Shown piece after piece: positions 7,439 to 15,983 of a stretch of DNA of 36,546 nt (its first letter is position 1; each line of letters begins with the position of its first letter). Below the pieces are notes generated by a model, which was not told where the DNA came from, did not search any database, and was given only the letters and a program-made list of their open reading frames with translations. This DNA is from UBA668 sp046052275 (lineage in GTDB: Bacteria; Actinomycetota; Acidimicrobiia; Acidimicrobiales; Ilumatobacteraceae), in assembly GCA_046052275.1 (NCBI GenBank), contig JBJOMQ010000001.1:1-36546 (forward strand), read 5' to 3'. Position numbers and translations under genes: made by a program.

Positions 7439-8314
7439 TCAGCCGAGTGCTGCCGCAGCGCGTTCCGCCCGAGCCACCAGGGCGGGCGCTCCCAGTGCGT
7501 CGGCCACCTCGGCGAACCGCGCCGTGGGGCCGGACCACCGCCAGTCGTCGACCGAGCCCACGGGGACGTCGGTGACCACGGTGGCCACGCGTCGGAACAG
7601 CACGGCCTCGTCGAACCGCTCGCGCAGCGTCGTCGCCAAGCGTTCGGCGCCGCGCAGTCCCGTCACATCCCATGCCGACCCGTCGCCGGGAATGTCCTCG
7701 AGTCGCCGATAGCGGGCCAGCACCGCAGACGCACTCTTGGCACCCCAGCCCGGAAGCCCCGGAAAGCCATCTGCAGCATCGCCGACGAGCGCGAGGTAAT
7801 CGGCGACCGACGACGGCGGCACACCGAGTCGCTGCACCACACCGTCGGCGTCGATCACCTCGTCCTTGCGACGGTCGTACTGGACGACGCGCCCGCCCTT
7901 CACGCATTGCCCGAGGTCCTTGTCGGGAGTGATGATGAGCACCCGCTCGACCCGCTCGTCGGCGTCAGCCACTGCGGCTGCCGACCCGAGGGCGTCATCG
8001 GCCTCGAACTCCACCATCGGCCATACCGTGAACCCGCATGCCGCAAGGGCGTCCTCGACGACGGGAATCTGGGCCAGCAACTCGGGCTCCATGCCCTCTG
8101 AGGTCTTGTAGCCAGCCCACAGTTGGTTGCGGAAGCTCTCGATGACGTGGTCGGTGGCGACGCCGAGATGGGTGGCCCCCGACGCCACCAACTGCAGCGT
8201 GCTCGCCACGACGCCGGCCGCCGCTGCCGACGGGTGGCCGCTCCCGTGGCGGACCGCCATGCCGAAATGCTGGCGGAAGAGCTCGTACGTGCCGTCGACG
8301 AGGTGGACCTGCAC
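7439..8314 (-). CDS. Stand-alone 5'-3' exonuclease (PolA N-terminal / flap endonuclease-like)
   Basis: 291-aa protein equivalent to the 5' nuclease domain of DNA polymerase I without a polymerase, likely acting on flaps or RNA primers. Metal-ligand motifs are present: Asp8 in LVDGTY, the EADDALG cluster (104-110), TPDKDLGQ (Asp131, Asp133) and GDAADGFPGLPGWGAKSA (179-195), which combines the last acidic ligands with the helix-3-turn-helix DNA clamp. The H3TH sequence departs somewhat from the usual SSDNIPGVPGIGPKTA. The GTG start at 8314 is fixed by a TAGGGT box 6 bp upstream. It is divergent from the pilus operon. Confidence 0.88.
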   Translation of the reverse strand: MQVHLVDGTYELFRQHFGMAVRHGSGHPSAAAAGVVASTLQLVASGATHLGVATDHVIESFRNQLWAGYKTSEGMEPELLAQIPVVEDALAACGFTVWPMVEFEADDALGSAAAVADADERVERVLIITPDKDLGQCVKGGRVVQYDRRKDEVIDADGVVQRLGVPPSSVADYLALVGDAADGFPGLPGWGAKSASAVLARYRRLEDIPGDGSAWDVTGLRGAERLATTLRERFDEAVLFRRVATVVTDVPVGSVDDWRWSGPTARFAEVADALGAPALVARAERAAAALG

Positions 8315-8320
8315 CCGGTC

Positions 8321-8326
8321 ACCCTA
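8321..8326 (-). promoter_or_regulatory. -10 element (TAGGGT) for leaderless exonuclease mRNA
   Basis: TAGGGT, 6 bp, then the GTG start at 8314. It supports the GTG rather than a later start. Confidence 0.6.
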
Positions 8327-8347
8327 GTACCCGAAATCTCTCAAGGA

Positions 8348-8375
8348 TTGGGCAAGACTGGTCGATACGTACCCT
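8348..8375 (+). promoter_or_regulatory. Candidate promoter of the pilus operon
   Basis: TTGGGC (8348-8353), 16-bp spacer, TACCCT (8370-8375). It would give a leader of about 135 nt before the first pilus-operon gene. That leader contains CCGAC-CA-GTCGG (8414-8425), and ACTGGTCG (8357-8364, in the promoter spacer) has an inverted copy at 8415-8422. Weak evidence: only the hexamers and position. Confidence 0.35.
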
Positions 8376-8516
8376 GTTGGCGGGTGGTCTCGACGACTCG
8401 CCGCCACGGACCGCCGACCAGTCGGCCAGACTGAACCCAGACAACCGACCATCCCATCCCACCCAACGGGACCGATCCACCACTACCTGTCCGCTCTCAC
8501 CCCAAGGAGGGACCGC

Positions 8517-10043
8517 ATGACCACCACCCCCGGCTCCGGCGGCACTGCACCCTCAGCCGACGCGCTGGCAGCGACCATCGCCTCGGTCGTCGAGCGACAG
8601 CTCAGCCAGTACCTCGCCACGATCCACAAGCAGGTCGAGGGTGTCCGCGAGTCATCGGCCGCCACGATCGTCTCGCTGCAGCACGATCTCGAGCAGCGCA
8701 TCACCGCACTCGTGCAGCGCATCGAATCTCAGCAGCAGTCTGCCGAGAGCTACCAGCGGGCACTGCAGACCGCCCTCGAAGAGCGGCTGCAGATGTTCGC
8801 CTCCCACCAGCAGGCACGCCTCGACGACCTCGACCGCCGCGTCCAGATGATCCCCGCCGGCGGTGTCGATGCCACCGAACTCGCGGCGCTTCGCGACCAC
8901 CTCGATGCCCAGACCGCTTCCGCACACTCACGCATCGACGACCTTCACAAGGCCACGCGGCGCTTCGACGAGCAGGCCGCAGCAATGGTGCAGCACGTCA
9001 ACGACACCACCATCGCCCTCTCGCAGCGCATGGACGAGGGCAACCAGATGCTCGCCGCTGCCGTCGAGGAGCGCCTCGTCATCGTTCGCAACGCCCTCAG
9101 CGAGGTTGGCCAAGGCATCCAGCGTCAGCTCAGCGAGCAGAGCCAGGCTGTCGCTCAGCGGATCGAGGCTGCCGACAACGGCGCAACTGACCGGATGCTC
9201 GCCATGGAGGCACGCATCAACGAGCAGCAGGGCACGCGCCTTGCCGAGCTGGAGGCGACGCTCGGCCGCATGGGCGGCGGCTTCGATGCGTCGCTCACGG
9301 CGATGTCGCATCGCGTGCTCGAGCTCGACGATCGCATCGCCGGCTTCCAGGCGGTGCTCGACGGCTTCGACCAGCGGCTGAAGGGCATCGACCAGTCAGG
9401 TCTCGACGACCTGAAGCAGCAGATGTCAAGCGCAGTCGGCGAGGCGATGCTCGTGCGCATCGAACTCGACCGCGCTGTCGGCGACATGGCCGAGAAGCTC
9501 GACAAGGCGAATGTGCGCATGGCCGAAATCGAGTCGCTGCTCAGCGACGAGATGGACGTCAACGCCTCAGTGCAGCTCGAGCGCCTCGACGAGCTCGAGC
9601 GCGCGCTCGCCGAGCTCGACCCCGATCGCTTCGCTCCCAGCGATGCCCGACTGGCGGCGGCGCAGCCGACGAGCCGCACCGCATCTGTCCCGCCGCCCGC
9701 ACCGGCACCCGCCCCGGCGCAGGCCCCCACACCCGAGCCGGCACCGGTGGCGTCCAGCCAGGGCACCACGCCCGACTGGCTGCCGTCGTCGTTGCTCGAC
9801 AGCACCCTCGCCAAGCTCCCACCGTCGGCCCCTGCTCCGCCGCCGGAGCCGGTCGTCGCGAACGACCCGGCACCATCACCAACACCGAGCACCGAGGTGC
9901 CGGTGATCCCTCCCATGCCCACCATCTCGCCAGGGCCAATTGCCGCCCGACTCGCCGGGCGGCCGGCGCAGGGCGACGCACCACTCGAACCGCGGCTGCC
10001 CGAGGCACGCCAGCCCGAGCTCGACACCACCCCCAGCGAGTAG
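8517..10043 (+). CDS. Coiled-coil protein with Pro/Ala-rich tail, first gene of the pilus operon (function unknown)
   Basis: 508 aa, no signal peptide and no membrane segment, so probably cytoplasmic. Residues about 15-375 are almost entirely heptad-rich helix with many Gln, Glu, Asp, Arg and Leu residues and few prolines, pointing to long coiled coils. From about 385 the chain becomes a Pro/Ala-rich low-complexity region interrupted by a short motif-like segment (DWLPSSLLDSTLAKL) that could be a docking peptide. I do not recognise a family. A strong AAGGAGG site lies 7 bp before the ATG, and pilB follows after 79 bp on the same strand. By position it may be a scaffold or regulator of the PilB/PilC machine, an inference from context only. 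Confidence 0.85.
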   Translation: MTTTPGSGGTAPSADALAATIASVVERQLSQYLATIHKQVEGVRESSAATIVSLQHDLEQRITALVQRIESQQQSAESYQRALQTALEERLQMFASHQQARLDDLDRRVQMIPAGGVDATELAALRDHLDAQTASAHSRIDDLHKATRRFDEQAAAMVQHVNDTTIALSQRMDEGNQMLAAAVEERLVIVRNALSEVGQGIQRQLSEQSQAVAQRIEAADNGATDRMLAMEARINEQQGTRLAELEATLGRMGGGFDASLTAMSHRVLELDDRIAGFQAVLDGFDQRLKGIDQSGLDDLKQQMSSAVGEAMLVRIELDRAVGDMAEKLDKANVRMAEIESLLSDEMDVNASVQLERLDELERALAELDPDRFAPSDARLAAAQPTSRTASVPPPAPAPAPAQAPTPEPAPVASSQGTTPDWLPSSLLDSTLAKLPPSAPAPPPEPVVANDPAPSPTPSTEVPVIPPMPTISPGPIAARLAGRPAQGDAPLEPRLPEARQPELDTTPSE

Positions 10044-10122
10044 TCGGCACGGCAGGTGAGCCGCGCTGCGGCCTCACCCACCCCGCCCCGCTCGCCAGAC
10101 GACTCGACAAGAAGGCAACGAC

Positions 10123-11889
10123 ATGGCACGGAACAAGGGAGCGACGAAGGAGCCCGAGCAGGCGGTGGATCCCACCGTGCCGATGGCCGCGCCGCTCGGC
10201 GAGTCGGCTGACGTGTGCATGCGCGTCGGCCAGTTGCTCGCCGACAGCGGCAATCTCACGCCCGAACACCTTGCCCAGGCGCTCTCTCAGGCCAACGGCA
10301 ACCTGCTCGACTTTGTCGACTTCGTCATCGGCAGGTTCTCCACCGAGCGCCACATCGTCGCTGCAGCGGTATCGCAGGCCACCGGTGTGCCGGCGGCCGA
10401 TGCGAAGGGCGTCGTCATCCCCGACAATCTGAAGGGGATCCTCGACGAGGCCGTCGTTCGCACGCACCTCGCCGTCGCCGTCGCCGAGTCAGCTGGCAAT
10501 CTCGTCGTGCTCTGCGTCGACCCTGCTCCGAGCCGCCGGGCCGCCATCGAGAAAGCAGCCGGCCGGCCCGTCACCTTCATGCTGGCGGATCCGTCGACGG
10601 TGCGAACCTTCATCGACTCGGTGTACCGCGCCGACGCCGACATCGATCGCCTCGTGAAGTCGATTGAGGCGGTCGACGACCAGCAACGCCTCGCCGTCAC
10701 CGCTGCCGAGGTGAGCCTCGACGACCAGGCACCCGTCATTCAGCTCGTCAACCGCATCGTCAGCCAGGCCATGCGTGACCGCACCTCCGACATCCACGTC
10801 GAACCGCTCGACGACAAGCTGCGCATCCGCTTCCGCATCGACGGTCATCTCGTCGAGGCATTCAGTCTTCCGCTCGGCGCCCACGCGGCTCTCATCAGCC
10901 GCCTCAAGATCATGAGCGGCATGAACATCGTCGAGAAGCGCCGCCCGCAGGACGGCCAGTTCTCCACCACCATCGACGGCAAGGAAGTCGACGTCCGCGT
11001 CGCCAGCGTGTCCACGGTGTTCGGCGAGAAGATCGTGATGCGAATCCTCGACAAGAGCCGGTCGATGATCGGCCTCTCCGAGCTGGGCTTCCCCCGCGAG
11101 ACCTACCTGCACTACTCGAAGATGATCCACTCGCCGTTCGGCATGGTCATCTGCGCGGGCCCCACCGGTGCCGGCAAGACCACCACCCTGTACGCGTCGC
11201 TGCTCGAGGTGAACGAGGCGGGCAAGAACATCACCACGGTCGAGGATCCCGTGGAATACGTCTTCCCCGGCATCAACCAGATCCAGACCAACGACCAGGC
11301 CGGGCTCACCTTCGCGACCGGCCTGAAGGCAATCCTCCGCCAGGACCCCGACGTCATTCTCGTCGGCGAGATCCGCGATGCCGACACCGCCCGCATCGCC
11401 GTGCAGTCGGCGCTCACCGGACACCTCGTGCTCTCGTCGCTGCACGGCACCGACAGTGTCGCCGCGCTCCACCGCTTCCTCGACATGGGCATCGAGGCCT
11501 TTCTCATCGCATCGTCGGTGGTCGGCGTCATCGGTCAGCGCCTGCTCCGCCGCATCTGCGACAGCTGCCGCGAGCCGTATACGCCAGGTCCCGACGAGCT
11601 GGCCGTGTTCCGCCAGCACAGCGGCGGCAGCGAGAAGACCACCTTCTACCGCGGCGCCGGCTGCAACTTCTGTGCCGGCACCGGCTACCGCGACCGCATC
11701 GGCGTGTACGAGCTGCTGCGCATCACGCCCGAGCTGCGCCGGCTCATCGTCGGCTGGGCCACCACCGAGGAACTCCGTCGCCTCGCAGTGGCACAGGGCA
11801 TGCGCACCATGCTCCGCGAAGCAATGGCCCTCGTCGAGAACGACGTCACCACCGTTCCCGAAGTGGTCCGCACGCTGTTCGCCAACTGA
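10123..11889 (+). CDS. pilB: Type IV pilus extension ATPase PilB
   Basis: 588-aa GspE/PilB-family hexameric ATPase that powers pilus assembly from the cytoplasm. An N-terminal MshEN/T2SSE-N-like region (about 30-180) precedes the ATPase core: Walker A GPTGAGKTTT (346-355), Asp-box region, Walker B ILVGEIRD (412-419) and His box GHLVLSSLHG (433-442). The four zinc cysteines of PilB/GspE are at 479, 482, 514 and 517 (CDSC and CNFC). These cysteines and the N-domain separate it from the retraction ATPase encoded downstream. The start has an AGAAGG site. pilC follows after 28 bp, so the two are co-transcribed. Confidence 0.96.
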   Translation: MARNKGATKEPEQAVDPTVPMAAPLGESADVCMRVGQLLADSGNLTPEHLAQALSQANGNLLDFVDFVIGRFSTERHIVAAAVSQATGVPAADAKGVVIPDNLKGILDEAVVRTHLAVAVAESAGNLVVLCVDPAPSRRAAIEKAAGRPVTFMLADPSTVRTFIDSVYRADADIDRLVKSIEAVDDQQRLAVTAAEVSLDDQAPVIQLVNRIVSQAMRDRTSDIHVEPLDDKLRIRFRIDGHLVEAFSLPLGAHAALISRLKIMSGMNIVEKRRPQDGQFSTTIDGKEVDVRVASVSTVFGEKIVMRILDKSRSMIGLSELGFPRETYLHYSKMIHSPFGMVICAGPTGAGKTTTLYASLLEVNEAGKNITTVEDPVEYVFPGINQIQTNDQAGLTFATGLKAILRQDPDVILVGEIRDADTARIAVQSALTGHLVLSSLHGTDSVAALHRFLDMGIEAFLIASSVVGVIGQRLLRRICDSCREPYTPGPDELAVFRQHSGGSEKTTFYRGAGCNFCAGTGYRDRIGVYELLRITPELRRLIVGWATTEELRRLAVAQGMRTMLREAMALVENDVTTVPEVVRTLFAN

Positions 11890-11917
11890 CACCCCCCACT
11901 ACGCACAGGACCCCCCA

Positions 11918-13126
11918 ATGCCCCGTTACGAGTACACCGCAATCGACATCAACGGCACCTCGGTGGCCGGCGATACGAAGGCCCCCACCGTCGGCGAGGC
12001 GCGGGCGCACATCCTCGAGAAGAACCTGTTCCCGGTGAAGATCACCGAGAAGAAGAGCAAGTTCAACATCGAGCTCACCGCCACGAAGGTGAAGAAGAAA
12101 GAGCTGATGCACTTCACGCGCCAATTGGCGGTGTTCGTGAAGGCTGGCATCTCCCTCACCGAGGCTCTCGAGACCATCGGCGACGAGACTGCTGATGTCG
12201 CCCTGCAGCGAACCATCAGCGACATGGTCGAGGATCTTCGCAACGGTGGCACCCTGTCGTCTGCGGCTGCCAAGCACCCCGAGGCCTTCCCGCCGTATTA
12301 CGTCGGCATCCTCGGCTCGGCCGAGCTCACCGGCAAGCTCGACGACACGCTCGAGAGCCTGTCCGACTACCTGCAGCGCGAGCTCGACACGCGCTCCAAG
12401 GTGGTGTCGGCGCTCTCGTATCCGGGCGTGGTCATGGTGCTCGCCGTCTTTACCGTCGCCGTCCTTGCTGGCTACGTGCTGCCGCAGTTCAAGCCGCTCT
12501 TCGAGGAGATGGACGCCGACCTGCCATTGGTCACCCGGATGCTTCTCTTCGTCGCCGATCTCTTCACCATCTACTGGTATGGGCCGGCCTCATTCTTCAT
12601 TGCCGTCGTGTCGTGGTTCGTGTGGATGTCGAAGACCGACAAGGGCCGGCGCAGCCGCGACCGACTGGTGCTGAAACTGCCCGCCATCAAGGGCATCATC
12701 GAGTACTCGATCCTTGAGCGCTTCTGCCGGATCCTCTCGACCATGATCAAGGCCGGGGTGCCGCTTCCCGATGCGATGCGCACCACCACCGATGCCACGG
12801 TCAATACCGTGTTCCGCGAGCGGCTCGAGATCGCCCAGGTCGAGATCATGGAGGGTGGCGGCTTCTACCAGCCGCTCGCCAAGACCGAGCTGTTCCCCGG
12901 CGCAGCCCGGCAGATGTTCAAGGTCGGCGAGGAGACTGGCACACTCGACAAGCAGCTCGAGGTGGCAAGCATCTACTTCGACCGCGAGCTCGAGTCGCGC
13001 ATCAAGAAGTTCACCACGGCTTTCGAGCCGATCATGATCGTCGGCGTGGGCGCAATGGTGGGCTTCGTTGCCGTGGCACTGGTGCAGGCCATGTACGGCA
13101 TCCTCGACAACATGAAGCAGACCTGA
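11918..13126 (+). CDS. pilC: Type IV pilus inner-membrane platform protein PilC
   Basis: 402-aa GspF/PilC-family polytopic protein that links PilB and PilT to the growing pilin fibre. Two T2SSF repeats are visible, each beginning with an RQLAVFVKAGISL-type or RILSTMIKAGVPL-type helix, with hydrophobic segments near residues 170-190, 205-235 and at the C-terminus. The N-terminal MPRYEYTAIDINGTSVAG block is typical. The ATG at 11918 follows an AGGA site. The frame is open far upstream, but that part overlaps pilB and is spurious. The gene is convergent with the prepilin peptidase gene. Confidence 0.95.
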   Translation: MPRYEYTAIDINGTSVAGDTKAPTVGEARAHILEKNLFPVKITEKKSKFNIELTATKVKKKELMHFTRQLAVFVKAGISLTEALETIGDETADVALQRTISDMVEDLRNGGTLSSAAAKHPEAFPPYYVGILGSAELTGKLDDTLESLSDYLQRELDTRSKVVSALSYPGVVMVLAVFTVAVLAGYVLPQFKPLFEEMDADLPLVTRMLLFVADLFTIYWYGPASFFIAVVSWFVWMSKTDKGRRSRDRLVLKLPAIKGIIEYSILERFCRILSTMIKAGVPLPDAMRTTTDATVNTVFRERLEIAQVEIMEGGGFYQPLAKTELFPGAARQMFKVGEETGTLDKQLEVASIYFDRELESRIKKFTTAFEPIMIVGVGAMVGFVAVALVQAMYGILDNMKQT

Positions 13127-13177
13127 CCGGCCCGTCGCACGGGGCGCTCTGACCGACGCAGTACCGCCAGCGCGGTG
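13127..13177. terminator. Convergent pilC/pilD intergenic space with two short hairpins
   Basis: CCCGT-CGC-ACGGG and ACCGC-CAGC-GCGGT hairpins lie between the two stops. Both are only 5 bp and lack T-tracts, so terminator function is tentative. Confidence 0.3.
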
Positions 13178-13960
13178 TCAGCGGCCGAGAAGTAGGTCGA
13201 CGTAGTCCTGGCCCCAGAAGATTGCTGCCACCGTGCCGACCGCGAGGAACGGGCCGAACGGCAGCGCCGTCTTCCGCCCGACTCGACGGGTGACGAGCAG
13301 GCCGAGGCTGACCACCGCGCCCAGCAGGAAGCCGAAGAACAGCCCGATCAGGGCAAGGCCGGGATTGAGCCAGCCAAGGAACAGTCCGAGCAGAGGGGCG
13401 AGGCGCACGTCGCCATCGCCCATGCCGCCACGACTGGCGAGGTACACCACGAGCATCGTCGCTGTGGCGATCGCTGCCCCGACGGCCATCGTCCAGATCC
13501 GGCGTGGCTCGCCCTCAACCACGGCCGCGAGCGCCAGCAATGGCGCGCCAATGGCGGCTGTCGTGTACGAGATCTCGCGCGGCAGCCGATGCGTGCGCAG
13601 GTCGATCCAGGTGAGCGCCACCAGACCGGCCATCAGGACGCAGAACGCCACCGTGGTGATCGACCCGCCGAACCTCGCCGCCGTAACGCCGAAGAGCGCC
13701 GCCGTCACGACCTCAAGGACGAGCGGCTCGATGCCGATACGTACACCGCATGTGCGGCACCGCCCCCGCAGTGCGAGCCAACTCAGTACAGGTACGAGGT
13801 CGAGCACGCCGAGTCGCCGTCCGCACGACCCGCAGGCAGAGCCGGGCTCGACGATGGAGGCGCCGCGCGGCACCCGATCGACCACTACGGTGAGGAACGA
13901 ACCAATGGCCAAGCCGAACACCACCGCCAGCGGCACCGACATCACGTCAATGACCGACAC
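13178..13960 (-). CDS. pilD: Prepilin peptidase (leader peptidase / N-methyltransferase) PilD
   Basis: 260-aa membrane aspartic protease that cleaves prepilin leaders after glycine and methylates the new N-terminus. The N-terminal methylase region has the zinc pairs CGSC and CRTC. The catalytic aspartates lie in WIDLRTHRLP and GMGDGDVRLA, the latter equal to the GxGD motif of this family. About seven to eight hydrophobic segments are visible. It should process the four prepilin-like proteins encoded at 15.9-19.6 kb. GTG at 13960 is used; alternative codons exist within the first ten residues. It is reversed relative to pilB, pilC and pilT. Confidence 0.94.
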   Translation of the reverse strand: MSVIDVMSVPLAVVFGLAIGSFLTVVVDRVPRGASIVEPGSACGSCGRRLGVLDLVPVLSWLALRGRCRTCGVRIGIEPLVLEVVTAALFGVTAARFGGSITTVAFCVLMAGLVALTWIDLRTHRLPREISYTTAAIGAPLLALAAVVEGEPRRIWTMAVGAAIATATMLVVYLASRGGMGDGDVRLAPLLGLFLGWLNPGLALIGLFFGFLLGAVVSLGLLVTRRVGRKTALPFGPFLAVGTVAAIFWGQDYVDLLLGR

Positions 13961-14003
13961 TCACCACCCCCGACTCACGGCAACTCTCGGAGGCTAGTCC
14001 GCG

Positions 14004-15152
14004 ATGTTCAATCCCGACCCGATGCTGGTGACCCTGCTGCAGGCCACCGTCGACGCAGGTGCCAGCGACCTCCACCTCAGTGTTGGCCGGCCTGCCACCG
14101 TGCGGCGTGACGGTGATCTCGTCCCGTTCGAGGGTGTGCCTGTGCTCGAGGCATCCGACGTCGAGCGCGTCGTCTTCTCGCTCATCAACGACCGCCAGCG
14201 CGCAGAGCTCGCCGAGATGTCGCAGGTCGACTTCTCGTTCGGCCTCGACGGCATCGGACGCTTCCGCGCCAACGCGTTCAAGCAGAAGAACACCTACGCC
14301 TTGGCGCTTCGCGTCATTCCCTATCGCGTCCGCCAGCTCGAGGAACTCGGTACGCCGCAGGCGTGCATCGACCTGCTCAACCGACCGTACGGCCTCGTCC
14401 TCGTCGTCGGACCCACTGGCTCGGGCAAGAGCACGACGCTGGCGGCGATGATCGACCGGATCAACGCCACGCGCCCCGTGCACATCCTCACTATCGAAGA
14501 CCCGATCGAGTTCCAGCACACGCACAAGACGGCCATGGTGAACCAGCGCGAAGTGGGCACCGACGTGAACACCTTCAACGACGGCCTGAAGAGCGCCCTC
14601 CGCGAGGATCCCGATGTCATCCTCCTCGGCGAGATGCGCGACCTCGAGTCGATCAGCATCACGCTGACGCTCGCAGAGACCGGCCACTTGGTTTTCGGCA
14701 CCCTCCATACGAACGACGCGGCCCAGGCGCTCGACCGTCTCGTCGACGTCTTCCCCGGCGAGATGCGCGATCAGATCCAGATCCAGCTGGCCGGCACCCT
14801 GCAGGGAGTCATCAGCCAGCGACTGCTGCGCGCATCCGGCGGCGGACGAGTCGCCGCCTACGAGGTGCTCGTTGCCAACGATGCTGTGCGCAACCTCGTG
14901 CGCGAAGGCAAGAGCCGCCAGTTGCGCAACGTGATGATCGCCGGCCAGAGCGAAGGCATGCAGACCATCGAGATGGACCTCGCCCGACTCGTCGCAGCCG
15001 GCCTGATCACCATGGAGACCGCGATGGAGGAGAGCGCCTTCCCGAAGGAGATCATGGCGCAGGCGGCCACCATGCGGAACCAGATGCAGGCACAGGCGAC
15101 CATCGCCGCCGGGCAGGCAGCCTCGACCGGCGCCGGCCAGGCAGTGAAGTAA
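14004..15152 (+). CDS. pilT: Type IV pilus retraction ATPase PilT
   Basis: 382-aa PilT/VirB11-type ATPase that disassembles pili. It begins directly with the PilT N-domain (SDLHLSVGRPATVRRDGDL), lacks the PilB zinc site and has Walker A GPTGSGKST (136-144), Walker B DVILLGEMRD (204-213) and His box GHLVFGTLHT (227-236). A C-terminal Met/Gln/Ala-rich extension of about 30 aa is probably flexible. A GGAGG site lies 10 bp before the ATG. Its presence implies retractile pili, useful for twitching, adhesion or DNA uptake. Confidence 0.95.
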   Translation: MFNPDPMLVTLLQATVDAGASDLHLSVGRPATVRRDGDLVPFEGVPVLEASDVERVVFSLINDRQRAELAEMSQVDFSFGLDGIGRFRANAFKQKNTYALALRVIPYRVRQLEELGTPQACIDLLNRPYGLVLVVGPTGSGKSTTLAAMIDRINATRPVHILTIEDPIEFQHTHKTAMVNQREVGTDVNTFNDGLKSALREDPDVILLGEMRDLESISITLTLAETGHLVFGTLHTNDAAQALDRLVDVFPGEMRDQIQIQLAGTLQGVISQRLLRASGGGRVAAYEVLVANDAVRNLVREGKSRQLRNVMIAGQSEGMQTIEMDLARLVAAGLITMETAMEESAFPKEIMAQAATMRNQMQAQATIAAGQAASTGAGQAVK

Positions 15153-15206
15153 GGCTCACGGCGCCCGCCTGCGCTCCGACGACCGGCTCCTAGGCTCTAC
15201 GACGAC

Positions 15207-15926
15207 ATGGCAGCTCCGAAGGCCCCCTACAAGATGCTGGGCGGCATCGTGCCGTGCCCGGGGGGATGGCTCATCGCCCCTGCCCGACTTGCTGGTGTCA
15301 CCGTGGTGGCAGAGGATCCGGAAGTCGTGCGCACGCTCGTCGACGTCCTCGAGTACAAGCCGAAGTTCGATGCTGCCGCGATCTACGTACCGATCGGCTT
15401 CTTCGACGAGCCCGTCTCCCCGTTCCGCCCATGCGACGCCGAGGTGCACGAGCTGCTCGGGTGGCCGCGACGCCTCGCTATCCGGCCCACCCCATCGCGG
15501 GCGGCGCTCCACGCCCGCACACTCGCCGAGGCAGTCGAGATCGAGCCGTGGCTGACACGCGACGACCTTCGCCGCTTCCGGTGGATCCGAGAGGCCGAGC
15601 GAGAGTTCCAGCCGTTCCACCAGCGCAGCTACTTCGCTGCCCACCCTGACCTCACGTTCGCACAGCTGAATGGCGACGTGCCGCTGAAGAGCTCGCCGTA
15701 CCAGGAGGATGGCATCGTCGAGCGAATGGCACTGCTCCGCGAGAAGCTGCCAGGTGTCGAGGAGATCGTCGTGCGCACGCCACCTGTAGGGGCTGCACAG
15801 TTGCACATGCTGCAGGCGGTCGGGCTGCTGTGGACCGCCCGTCGCGCTGCCGGCCGGGCCATGCAGCGGTTTCCCGCCGATCCTGAATGGGACTCGACAG
15901 GCTTGCGGATGGAGCTGGTCCGCTAG
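15207..15926 (+). CDS. DUF429-family protein with apparently lost active site, in the pilus cluster
   Basis: 239 aa. The fold signature is that of DUF429 (predicted RNase H-like nucleases): an N-terminal G-x-x-x-C-x-GGW turn (13-21), a VPIGF strand (61-65), RPCDAEVHELLGWPRRLAIRP (74-94), the AAHPDLTFAQLNG block (144-156), and a C-terminal P-x-W-DSTGLRMELV end. As I recall the family, acidic residues stand in GVDGCRGGW, IDxPIG, EVHPE and DxLDA; here the matching positions read Val15, Tyr60, Ala144 or its neighbour, and the AAQLHML segment. It may therefore be a non-catalytic member. TAGGCT ends 10 bp before the ATG. It follows pilT by 54 bp; its role is unknown. Confidence 0.75.
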   Translation: MAAPKAPYKMLGGIVPCPGGWLIAPARLAGVTVVAEDPEVVRTLVDVLEYKPKFDAAAIYVPIGFFDEPVSPFRPCDAEVHELLGWPRRLAIRPTPSRAALHARTLAEAVEIEPWLTRDDLRRFRWIREAEREFQPFHQRSYFAAHPDLTFAQLNGDVPLKSSPYQEDGIVERMALLREKLPGVEEIVVRTPPVGAAQLHMLQAVGLLWTARRAAGRAMQRFPADPEWDSTGLRMELVR

Positions 15927-15936
15927 GAACGCGGCC

Positions 15937-15952
15937 GGCGGCGAGTGCCGCC
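15937..15952. terminator. Bidirectional hairpin between convergent genes
   Basis: Perfect 6-bp inverted repeat GGCGGC-GAGT-GCCGCC between the DUF429 gene and the PilX-like gene. No T-tract. Confidence 0.5.
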
Positions 15953-15983
15953 TGCTACGGCACTTCCGATCACTGCACGTCTG

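Noticed and set aside
9660..9900. Pro/Ala codon repetition in the coiled-coil gene as a tandem DNA repeat
   Set aside because: The low complexity is at the protein level with irregular units; no true tandem repeat array at DNA level.
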